Positions 1 to 7,330 of a DNA stretch of 53,764 nucleotides are shown here, piece by piece; the first letter of the stretch is position 1, and each line of letters starts with the position of its first letter. The notes beneath the pieces were generated by a model. That model did no database searches. It was not told the origin of the DNA and worked only from the letters and a program-made list of their open reading frames with translations. The translations under genes were made by a program, and so were the position numbers. This DNA is from Rhizobium sp. Root483D2 (GTDB lineage: Bacteria; Pseudomonadota; Alphaproteobacteria; Rhizobiales; Rhizobiaceae). The stretch covers positions 1 to 53,764 of the forward strand of contig NZ_LMFB01000012.1 in assembly GCF_001426685.1 (NCBI RefSeq), read 5' to 3'.

Positions 1-343
1 CAAATCCTGCCCCCGCAACCAAACACAACAAGCCCGCAAGACAGAAATGTCCGCGGACTTTTTCCCGTTTTGGGGAATGAGCGGGAGGAAACCGTGAGCA
101 ATGCGACGTCGGTCGGCGAAGGGACGTTAAGCTGTGGAATACGCACAGCGCGCCGCGTCACATTCCATATCACGCGCGCAGTTGAGACGTCTCACCGGCC
201 CATAAGCGCCCGGCAGGCGTAAAATTCGCCAATTCTTTCTTCGATAAGAGCGTCCTTTTTTCACTCAGCGCCCCAACCGATCTCGCCGCCTCCCGAGAGC
301 AGAACGCATATCCTCAACGTCCGAGCTTCAAATCTGCAAACAA
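1..343. other. Left-edge stretch without a recognisable gene
   Basis: I see no convincing coding region here. It lies downstream of the minus-strand RiPP-like operon. The only structured element noticed is a perfect 12-bp palindrome TGAGACGTCTCA at 183-194. No clear intrinsic terminator for the operon ending at 344 was found, so the transcript may run on past the window edge. Confidence 0.4.
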
Positions 344-592
344 CTATTGCCGACTGATCACGGCCTTGAAATAGGGCACGATATCTGACGAGCTGTCGGC
401 GCGGTGGCGTAGTTCTCTGGCGATTTGTTCCAATGCCAGATCCAGGCAATAAACTGTCTGGTGCGCATCCAGAAGTGCCGCACTTTCCTTGGCGAACACA
501 ACCAGGCGGGTAATCGCGTGGAACTCTTCAATTTCAGTGTCAGTCGATGTGTTGGTATCATCGAGCGCAAGGGTTGCATAAGCTGCTGTCAT
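344..592 (-). CDS. Hypothetical 82-aa protein at the end of the YcaO-TfuA operon
   Basis: I do not recognise this protein. The start at 592 is chosen because a GGAG Shine-Dalgarno lies 6 nt upstream of the ATG; an in-frame start farther up (703) would overlap the end of tfuA. The product is soluble-looking, has no signal peptide or membrane segment, and has an acidic Thr/Asp-rich N-terminus (residues 10-22) followed by mostly helical sequence with a single cysteine (residue 49) and a basic stretch near residues 59-64. It begins 77 bp after the tfuA stop on the same strand, so it could be the last gene of that operon. A role as immunity protein, second peptide substrate or accessory factor is only guesswork from position. 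Confidence 0.5.
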   Translation of the reverse strand: MTAAYATLALDDTNTSTDTEIEEFHAITRLVVFAKESAALLDAHQTVYCLDLALEQIARELRHRADSSSDIVPYFKAVISRQ

Positions 593-669
593 AATCGACT
601 CCGCAATGATTTGCAGAGACTCTAAGCGATATTGGGGGGTGCTGTCGCGTGACACAGGCGTGACACACT

Positions 670-1410
670 TTAAGATGGATGGCCGGATGTGTTCGCCGCA
701 CAATGGTATTTCTGCATTTCATTCCAGAGAGTTGTGCGCTCGAACGTCCAGGCGGGCGATGATGTTGATCGCTTTGCGTCAAGCCGTGACATCGTTTCGA
801 CAAGGGCGATTGCGTCTGCACGCTTCAGGTTGACGGAATGTGCCTGGACTGCAACCGGGATTGTACTCCTTCTTTCCTCATTCGGGATGAGTGCACGCGC
901 GATGATTGAGCGCCAGGTCCGCTCCTTGAAAAAGATGGCACGGGCGACAGCTTCCAGATGCTTGGCCTCCGTTGGCGAGACGAGTTGTTTGTGCACCAGG
1001 AGGTCAAGCGTGGCGGTGATATTGACCAGCGGCTCGCTGAGCGGGATCCAGCCGAGGGCTGCGGGCCCATGGATCTGCGCCACGTCGGAATCATCGACAC
1101 GGTTGCCGTCGCGATATTCCTCGAAAACGCGGCCGATGCCCATCATTCCGAAAGAGTGGCATTCCGCAGCGCGCAGCGCTCCCATGCTGGCCGCCCCGAG
1201 AACACGCGCTCCCGCATTCAAAGCGTAGAGTACTTCCTTATGCCAGACCGGCGCGGTATATTCGAAGCCGCCATCGACAATGCCGATGACGGTGGCGCCT
1301 TCTTCCACCGCGCGAAAAATATCGCCCTGAACAGCTGGTCCCCGGATGGCGATACCGGTGGCATGATTGACGGCATCAGGCAATGTCGGGCCAACAAAAA
1401 GCACCTTCAT
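670..1410 (-). CDS. TfuA-like protein, YcaO partner (246 aa)
   Basis: TfuA-like family, named after the trifolitoxin gene of Rhizobium. In known systems TfuA works with a YcaO enzyme to install thioamides in a peptide or protein backbone, probably by delivering sulfur. Family features visible: the N-terminal FVGPTLPD stretch (residues 5-12), a VDGGF motif followed by VWHKEVLYAL (about residues 45-65), and the strongly conserved GAASMGALRAAE block (about residues 73-84) followed by GMMGIG and a DDSDVAQIHGP segment. Length fits the family. The ATG at 1410 overlaps the ycaO stop as ATGA, so translation is probably coupled; an upstream in-frame start at 1515 would run inside ycaO and is not favoured. 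The gene lies third in a peptide-ycaO-tfuA set. Confidence 0.9.
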   Translation of the reverse strand: MKVLFVGPTLPDAVNHATGIAIRGPAVQGDIFRAVEEGATVIGIVDGGFEYTAPVWHKEVLYALNAGARVLGAASMGALRAAECHSFGMMGIGRVFEEYRDGNRVDDSDVAQIHGPAALGWIPLSEPLVNITATLDLLVHKQLVSPTEAKHLEAVARAIFFKERTWRSIIARALIPNEERRSTIPVAVQAHSVNLKRADAIALVETMSRLDAKRSTSSPAWTFERTTLWNEMQKYHCAANTSGHPS

Positions 1411-2603
1411 CCGAACGACCCCTTGATCAGCGCCCGCTGGCCAAATCTTTGGGCGCGCTGGCCTTCCGGGTTTTCCAGCCGTGGCGCAAGGACCTTTGCC
1501 ACGGCGAAGGGCCATGCGGGGTCGCTAAGCGGCACGGAGATGATCGGCCCGAGCTCCAGCCGCTTCAAAATGCCGAGAATGTCATGGCTGCTACCGGGCT
1601 GCCCGGGGTTTGCGCCTTGCATCGAGGGTTTGGGTCGAGCACGGGGCTCCACTCTCAACAGGTCGCGGGTTTCCTCCGGCAGAGGCCGCTTATAGATAGG
1701 TGGATAGATATCATCCCGGGCGCCGCTGACGAATGTCATGCGCGACTGCACCGCCTCGGTAATCGCGCGGAGCATGGCTTTGGCCGCCAAGGGATGGGTG
1801 CCCGCTCCATAATTCACATCGACGAAACGTGGGCGGCGGGCGGAGAGGACGTCGAGAGGCGCAATCAGCGCGTTGAAGGACGGGACGCCAATATCGCTCG
1901 TCATGTCGAACAATCGCAGCACAAATCCCGCAGCCTCAATTTGCGCAACCAGGGATGAGAGTTCGGGCAGCTCCAGTGACTTCGGGCCCACAGAGGACGA
2001 TTGACGCGATCCAGCGCTCGATACCTGCCAGAGGACATAGGCATCACGCTCGATGCGTTCGTTCAATCCGTGAAAAAGCGCCTCTTCCATGGTGTTTCCT
2101 GAGGCCAGGCCATTGGATGACTGCCAGTAACGGCACTCGGTCAGTGTCCGGTCGAGGGTGACGGCATCGAGAGGTACATGGATTATCTCTCCCGAGATCA
2201 GGTCCGTGCCTGCGATCCATGTGATGACTTCGTCGCCGGGTGCTGGCGACCGGCCGGCTGCAATCAGGCATGTGAGCGTGTCGAACCGCTTTCCCGCACG
2301 TTCCAGCGAATGTGCCGATGCTTGAAGTCTAGTGCCGTATGGGTCGCCGGCAACCGCACGCTCCAGGGCTTCCATGACGGCGGATGTGCGGGCCTCGTCA
2401 TCGGTCAGCCCTTTGCCCTGCGCAACGACAATGGATTTAGCGTTCGGCGTATAGGCGCACCAGACCGGAATGCCTATACGATCCAGGCCCGTATGGCGGG
2501 CGACGCGGGTGATGCCGAAGCCGGGAAGGAGCGGCGACACCCGTTCATAGGTTTCGGCCGGGGTGCAGACCCTGTCGCTCCATCCTTGGTCATCCGGCGT
2601 CAA
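1407..2603 (-). CDS. YcaO-family ATP-dependent peptide cyclodehydratase/thioamidase-like enzyme (398 aa)
   Basis: YcaO enzymes phosphorylate a backbone amide with ATP, giving azolines, amidines or thioamides. Two ATP-binding signatures are visible: SxxxExxER (Ser74, Glu78, Glu81-Arg82) and a QSSNGLASG block followed by EEALFHGLNERIERDA (residues 161-188). The C-terminus ends in IKGSFG without the PxPxP tail typical of azoline-forming YcaOs, which together with the adjacent tfuA favours thioamidation over azoline formation (inference). No separate E1-like or ocin-ThiF partner is present. The start is TTG at 2603, overlapping the stop of the upstream 71-aa gene as TTGA; the stop overlaps the tfuA start as ATGA. 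Such nested junctions point to coupled, stoichiometric production. The substrate cannot be read from the enzyme itself. Confidence 0.9.
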   Translation of the reverse strand: MTPDDQGWSDRVCTPAETYERVSPLLPGFGITRVARHTGLDRIGIPVWCAYTPNAKSIVVAQGKGLTDDEARTSAVMEALERAVAGDPYGTRLQASAHSLERAGKRFDTLTCLIAAGRSPAPGDEVITWIAGTDLISGEIIHVPLDAVTLDRTLTECRYWQSSNGLASGNTMEEALFHGLNERIERDAYVLWQVSSAGSRQSSSVGPKSLELPELSSLVAQIEAAGFVLRLFDMTSDIGVPSFNALIAPLDVLSARRPRFVDVNYGAGTHPLAAKAMLRAITEAVQSRMTFVSGARDDIYPPIYKRPLPEETRDLLRVEPRARPKPSMQGANPGQPGSSHDILGILKRLELGPIISVPLSDPAWPFAVAKVLAPRLENPEGQRAQRFGQRALIKGSFG

Positions 2604-2815
2604 GCGTCGAAGAGCCCTGCGGAAACGGGCGCGGCGGAGGAAATGGCAACGGCGAAATCGACGTCCTTGATCACCGCGCCGCCCAAAGCCTCGATCTGCC
2701 TTGGTGACACCAGCAAATCCCTGCCATTTTCAAGTTCGGAGATCGTTCCCAAATCCATATCCGCCAGATAGAGTTTTGCGTCCCCTAGAAATCCAATGAC
2801 CACGACTTTAGACAT
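2600..2815 (-). CDS. 71-aa small protein, candidate RiPP precursor for YcaO-TfuA
   Basis: No known family recognised. A strong AAGGAG Shine-Dalgarno lies 5-6 nt before the ATG, and the stop overlaps the ycaO TTG start, so it is surely translated and coupled to the enzyme. Residues 1-22 are hydrophobic and strand-like. Residues 36-47 (VSPRQIEALGGA) fit the double-glycine leader pattern LSxxELxxIxG(G/A): Ser at -11, Gln at -8, Ile at -7, Leu at -4, Gly at -2 and Ala at -1 if cleavage follows Ala47. That would leave a 24-residue core rich in Ala, Val and Ser and ending in AGLFDA. There is no cysteine anywhere and only one Thr, so azole formation at Cys is excluded while backbone thioamidation is not. 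It could instead be an accessory or leader-binding protein. Confidence 0.6.
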   Translation of the reverse strand: MSKVVVIGFLGDAKLYLADMDLGTISELENGRDLLVSPRQIEALGGAVIKDVDFAVAISSAAPVSAGLFDA

Positions 2816-2840
2816 TTCATTCTCCTTCGTTGTTGAGAAT

Positions 2841-4640
2841 TCAGTAGCCGGCTTTCATTAAACCTTCTCGATACATGTCTTTCTGCCAAGCCTCCTTGAT
2901 CGGGACGACTGCAAGCCATTTTTGCAGATCAAATTGCGGGTTGGCCTCGCGGTCCTGGCGGCGGAAGTGATGCGCGCGCTTGATATCGCCGAGCATGGCC
3001 CAGCTTGCCGCCAGCAGCCGATGCGCCGAGGCCTGGTTGGACATGCTGTCGATCCGGGACACGGCCTTGTCGAACGCGCCGACGAAATAGCTGGCACCTG
3101 CTGCACACCAGAAATATTCATCAGGTCCCAGAGGGTTGAGGGAGATGGCGTGTTCAATCTTTTCCAGCCCTTCTTTGGGCCGGGAGGCGTGAATGAGAAC
3201 GTCGGCGAAGCTGTAGATCGCGTCCGCATAATGGGGGCTGAGTTCCTCCGCGCGGGCCAACGCTTCCAGGCTTTCGTCGAGCGCGCCCAGATAGAGCTTT
3301 GCCATCCCGAGTTCTTTGTAACCGTAAGCGATATCGGGATTGCTTTCGATTGCCGATCGCGCGTTTTCCTCGGCGCGGCGCAACAATTCCGGATCTCCCC
3401 TGGCCGTTAAAACCCATTCGATGGAGTAGGTCTTGGCAAGGCCGCTAAAGGCATGGGAAAAATCGGTATTGTGCTGCAGCGCTTCCCGGAACGATTTTCG
3501 GGCGCTGCGAACCGAGGGCAATGTGAGCCGGCTCATCTGCTGTATGCCGAAGAGATAGCGCCGGTAGGCGTCCGGTTTGACCGTGTAGTCATCATGCGCA
3601 GTCTCGTTGCGCTTCAGCTCGGCAAGAATGCGATCCTTGACCACCCCTGCCAGCGTCTTTCGATGCGAGGACAAAAGCAGGCCGGCAATGTCGAAGCGTT
3701 CGGCATAGATCACATGATCCGACGGCACGAAGATGATCTGAACGAAGAGCCCGTCCTCCGTCAGCTTCGTATCCACCACATAGGAAATGTCATGCTTGCC
3801 GAGCATGAGAGCCTTGTCGTCGCTGTTGCGAATGCGCTCGGCCGTGTAGGGCGCGATGATGGAAAGATTGCGCAGCGAACAGAGGCCGATCGCCACGTCA
3901 TCGATGAGCGCGCTGGCTCTTGAAAGATCAGCTGCGGAAGAAAGCCCGCCGCTCGGCGGCAGAAGCGCGACCCGGGGTGACATGCCGAATGCGGGTAAAG
4001 TCTCCAAAGCATCGGGTTGCGCAGTCGCCGCGAACAGGGGCTCGATCTGACCTTCAACCGGCTGCGGCGGCGGCCCGGCCGAAAGCGTCCGGCGTATCAG
4101 TTGATCGCCCGGCCAATGCTCAAGAATGAGAAAGGCTGCCTGCCGGGCGGCCGGCGCGTCCGCTGATGCCGGAACTTCCGCAGATTGTTCCAGCAGTTTT
4201 TGGCGCATCACGTTGAGATATAAACGGCGTTGCACCTTCACCCACCGGCTGGCCGCACCTCCGGCATCGTCGAACTCCGAAAGAAAAGGCCGGCTCATCA
4301 GTTCGGCGAGGGAGTGTAGGGAGATGTCTGCGCTCTTGATCGCTTCTGCGTCGCAACGAAGTTGCCGGCGGTCGAGACGAAGATGGCCAGGTGCTACGGT
4401 CAGCATCGAGGCATAGGCGGCGGGCAGACGCGAAATCAGCTTTCTCAGGTTTGTAAATGCAAGCGCCCGCTCCTCGCTTCCCCAGAGAAGGTCAGCCGCT
4501 TCGCTGCGGCTGATTTCGGCGCTGGTTCCGGTTGCCAGATAGGCAAGCAGGAACAGACCCTTGCGAGGATACCGGCATTCCTGTCCCGCAGCATCGAGCA
4601 GGCGTAACCCACCGAATGTCTGCAGGAACATGGGCTTCAC
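2841..4640 (-). CDS. SARP-like transcriptional activator with TolB-like and TPR regions (599 aa)
   Basis: Residues about 1-80 form an OmpR-type winged helix as in SARP/BTAD activators: a TFGGLRLLDA opening, RKGLFLLAYLA, then ADLLWGSEE and an NLRKLISRLP recognition region. Residues about 85-190 resemble the helical bacterial transcriptional activation domain. A middle section (about 220-345) resembles the TolB/FlgO-like domain found in CadC-type and cyclase-linked regulators (VALLPPSGG, IDDVAIGL). Residues about 370-590 are tetratricopeptide-like repeats. There is no transmembrane segment. The start is GTG at 4640, overlapping the XRE gene stop as GTGA; Met4 at 4631 is an alternative. The gene lies 25 bp upstream of the peptide gene. 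SARPs commonly switch on secondary-metabolite clusters, so it is the likely activator of this locus. Confidence 0.82.
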   Translation of the reverse strand: MKPMFLQTFGGLRLLDAAGQECRYPRKGLFLLAYLATGTSAEISRSEAADLLWGSEERALAFTNLRKLISRLPAAYASMLTVAPGHLRLDRRQLRCDAEAIKSADISLHSLAELMSRPFLSEFDDAGGAASRWVKVQRRLYLNVMRQKLLEQSAEVPASADAPAARQAAFLILEHWPGDQLIRRTLSAGPPPQPVEGQIEPLFAATAQPDALETLPAFGMSPRVALLPPSGGLSSAADLSRASALIDDVAIGLCSLRNLSIIAPYTAERIRNSDDKALMLGKHDISYVVDTKLTEDGLFVQIIFVPSDHVIYAERFDIAGLLLSSHRKTLAGVVKDRILAELKRNETAHDDYTVKPDAYRRYLFGIQQMSRLTLPSVRSARKSFREALQHNTDFSHAFSGLAKTYSIEWVLTARGDPELLRRAEENARSAIESNPDIAYGYKELGMAKLYLGALDESLEALARAEELSPHYADAIYSFADVLIHASRPKEGLEKIEHAISLNPLGPDEYFWCAAGASYFVGAFDKAVSRIDSMSNQASAHRLLAASWAMLGDIKRAHHFRRQDREANPQFDLQKWLAVVPIKEAWQKDMYREGLMKAGY

Positions 4641-5080
4641 CCGGAAATGGAGGGTGCGATATGCTCCGCATCGGCCGTCCGCGAGACGGGATCATCCGCG
4701 TTTGCCAGCGCCTTGGTCAAGGTGATGATGGATTGGCGAACCTGCTTGCTCTTGATCGACGTGAAGGCGCGGTTGAGCATGACGCCATCGCGCGAAACGA
4801 GGAATGCCCCCATCTCATCGACTTCCTGGGCCAATCCGTCCGGGGCCGTGGGTTCGTGATCCTCGAAGAAGTAGCCAATGGGGACATTGAGCACCAGGGC
4901 TGCAACCTGGAGTTTGCTGGCACTGACGCGGTTTGTGCCCTTCTCGTATTTCTGGATTTGCTGAAAGGTAATGCCGAGGCGGTCGCCCAGTTTTTCCTGA
5001 CTCAGTCCCAAAACCAGCCGTCGCGACCTCAGCCGGTTGCCGACATGAATATCGATTTGATGAGGTTCGCTCTTCGCCAA
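4637..5080 (-). CDS. XRE-family HTH regulator, PraR-like (147 aa)
   Basis: Helix-turn-helix of the Cro/CI type spans about residues 12-68 with the signature GLSQEKLGDRLGITFQQIQK and the YEKGTNRVSASKL continuation, followed by VPIGYFFED. This arrangement is typical of the rhizobial PraR/SinR-like regulators, some of which repress quorum-sensing genes. The C-terminal third contains a helical tail. The start is TTG at 5080, supported by AGGAG 8 nt upstream; the stop overlaps the SARP start as GTGA. It heads the operon, so autoregulation and control of the peptide cluster are likely. The 258-bp stretch upstream (5081-5338) must hold the operon promoter, but I could not assign -35/-10 boxes with confidence. 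Confidence 0.85.
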   Translation of the reverse strand: MAKSEPHQIDIHVGNRLRSRRLVLGLSQEKLGDRLGITFQQIQKYEKGTNRVSASKLQVAALVLNVPIGYFFEDHEPTAPDGLAQEVDEMGAFLVSRDGVMLNRAFTSIKSKQVRQSIITLTKALANADDPVSRTADAEHIAPSISG

Positions 5081-5338
5081 GTTTCATTCTCCTGCAATTG
5101 CCATGACGCCATCATGCGGCGGCAATGTGCAGCATGCCAATTTCCACGCGAAATGCAACATTGAAGCAGGACGTTGAGATAAGAATTGCAACCTATGAGA
5201 TAATATTTTTGAGCAGAAATGGCGGCACCCTGCGAACTCAAGGTTCCCGGGCCGTTCATGGCTTCAAGAGTTTCAGAGTAAGCGGCGATATTGTTAAAAA
5301 TAGCAGGGATAGGCCGCCCCGATGTCTGCCGCAAATGA

Positions 5339-7330
5339 TCAGGACAGGCGCGAGCGGAGCAGATGATAGTAGCCCGCAAGATGGGGAATCGCATGTTCCA
5401 GTTGGGCAAAAGCCTCGTCGCCGCTGTTCAAATGGCCGGCATATTTGGCGGAAATCAGCTGCCGGTGGGTTTCCAGTGGCCCAGCCTCGGTCGCTGGAAG
5501 CACGGTGAAAACAGGCGATAAGGCGGTGCGGCCCTTGACGGTGATGCTGTCGAGTTCGGCGATAGTGAAATCCGCAGCGCTCAGCGCCGCCGTCTGTTCG
5601 CCCAGAAGCAGCGGCACGCCGTAATTCTTTGATTCCCCTTCCAGCCGTGAGGCAAGATTGACGGCGTCGCCGAGCACCGAATAGTCGAACCGGCGCGCAG
5701 ATCCCATATTGCCGACCACGCAGTCGCCGGTATTGATGCCAATGCCGATTTTCAATACGCGTGCCTCGATACCCGCTTCCGCTGCCTCCCGTTGCAGCTC
5801 CGCGTTCAGATCGTCGATCGCATCGAGCATTTTGAGGGCCGCGCCGACCGCGTGGCTTGCATGGCGGGGGTCGTCGAGCGGTGCGTTCCAGAAGGCCATC
5901 AGGCAATCGCCGATATATTTGTCGATCGTGCCGCCACTTTCCAGAACGATATCGGATAGCGGCGTCAACAGCCGGTTGATCAGGGTGGTCAGCTGTTCGG
6001 GATCGTCCTTCAACGCCTCGGAAATGGTGGTGAAGCCGCGAATGTCGCAAAACAGGATGGTCAATGTCCGGCGCTCACCGCCCAGCTTCAGCTGCGAGGG
6101 ATCATCGGCCAGACGCGCGACCAGCGCCGGCGACAGATAGCGTGAAAATGCCCGGGTGATATCGCGGCGGCTGCGGCGCTCGGTGGCATAGTCGAGTGCC
6201 GTCTGTCCGGCGGCAACGGAAAAATAGGCAAGCGCTGGGCCGATCGGCGAGATGAAGATATGGCCAAGCCGCAAGAGCGTGACGCTTGCGGCGGCGAGCA
6301 GGGCAAGCACGGCAAGACTGACAAGGGCTGCCGGCCATCCCGTTGCGCGGAAAACCACCGCTCCAGCCAGCAAGGCGCCGAGCGCAATGGCGGCAATCAC
6401 CACCGCCTGGCCCGCCTTGGTGATGAACAGGCCATGGGTGATATTGTCAAAGATCGTCGCCTGGATTTCCACGCCCGCCACCAGACGGTTGGATTTCACG
6501 GTAAACGGCGTGGCAAACGAATCGGCGCCGCCGGCCTTGAGCGTCGGCGCGTTCTGCAGGCTGAGACCGACAATGACGACGCGGTCGCGGAAAAAGCCGT
6601 CCGGCAGGAATTGGCCGGGATCGAGCGCCTGATAATAGGACACCGTCGGATAGGTCCGCGCCGGACCGAAGACTTGCAGGAGGGCTGCATTGGGTACCGG
6701 CTGTCTCGGCCGGCCGGAAATTCCGGCGAGCTCAGCGGCAAAACCATCGGCATAGCCAGGCACCTGCCGCAAGGTGCCGTCGCCACTGAGCTGAACCGAG
6801 GCAATTCCTGTTCTCGCACCGCGCGCGATAAATTCCGCCAACGGTTCTGTGCGCACATATTGGTCCGCCTGCGGCGTCTCGATCAGCGTCTCGTCGCCGG
6901 CGAGGATGACGTCGGGACCCAGCACATCTGCAAGGATAATATCGTTTTCCGGCGCGGCGGAAGACTCCGCAAAGATGACGTCGATGCCGATGGCTTTTGC
7001 CCCGGCGGTGCGCAGCGCCTCGATCAATCGGGCATGCAGCGCGCGCGGCCATGGCCATTGACTGCCGATCTCGGCCATCGAGGGCTCGTCGATCGCGACA
7101 ATGACCGGGCCGTCTTCGGGAAGCGGGGGCGGGGATAGGGTGGAGAGGTAGTCGAAGCTACGCAGTTCGGCGAGTAGGAAAGGCGATGTAAAGGAGGCAA
7201 GCGCGAGGGCTGAGATGACCAATGCGATGAGCGCGGCAAGGCCCAGCCGCCGCCGCCGGATGCGGCGGGCGGGCGTACTGTTTTGTGTACGGTTTTCAGC
7301 CAGAAGAGGCTTTTTCGCCGGTTTGCTCAT
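5339..7330 (-). CDS. CHASE2-domain class III adenylate cyclase (663 aa)
   Basis: Membrane-bound cyclase making cAMP. Order of parts: a basic N-terminus and one membrane helix (about residues 30-52), an extracytoplasmic CHASE2 sensor (about 60-305, with WPWPRALHARLIEAL and GIDVIFAE motifs), three membrane helices (about 310-385), then the class III cyclase domain (about 430-610). Metal-binding aspartates are seen in FCDIRGFT and in the GDCLMAFWNAP segment; the adenine-contact Lys is in IDKYIGD, and GDAVNLASRLE gives the transition-state Asn and Arg. The second specificity position appears to be Ser, as in the class IIIb cyclases that carry Thr or Ser there. ATG 7330 overlaps the upstream gene stop as TGATG; a TTG one codon earlier is less likely. 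Confidence 0.9.
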   Translation of the reverse strand: MSKPAKKPLLAENRTQNSTPARRIRRRRLGLAALIALVISALALASFTSPFLLAELRSFDYLSTLSPPPLPEDGPVIVAIDEPSMAEIGSQWPWPRALHARLIEALRTAGAKAIGIDVIFAESSAAPENDIILADVLGPDVILAGDETLIETPQADQYVRTEPLAEFIARGARTGIASVQLSGDGTLRQVPGYADGFAAELAGISGRPRQPVPNAALLQVFGPARTYPTVSYYQALDPGQFLPDGFFRDRVVIVGLSLQNAPTLKAGGADSFATPFTVKSNRLVAGVEIQATIFDNITHGLFITKAGQAVVIAAIALGALLAGAVVFRATGWPAALVSLAVLALLAAASVTLLRLGHIFISPIGPALAYFSVAAGQTALDYATERRSRRDITRAFSRYLSPALVARLADDPSQLKLGGERRTLTILFCDIRGFTTISEALKDDPEQLTTLINRLLTPLSDIVLESGGTIDKYIGDCLMAFWNAPLDDPRHASHAVGAALKMLDAIDDLNAELQREAAEAGIEARVLKIGIGINTGDCVVGNMGSARRFDYSVLGDAVNLASRLEGESKNYGVPLLLGEQTAALSAADFTIAELDSITVKGRTALSPVFTVLPATEAGPLETHRQLISAKYAGHLNSGDEAFAQLEHAIPHLAGYYHLLRSRLS

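Noticed and set aside
183..194. Perfect 12-bp palindrome TGAGACGTCTCA near the left edge.
   Set aside because: Short enough to occur by chance, no gene start next to it and no second copy noticed.
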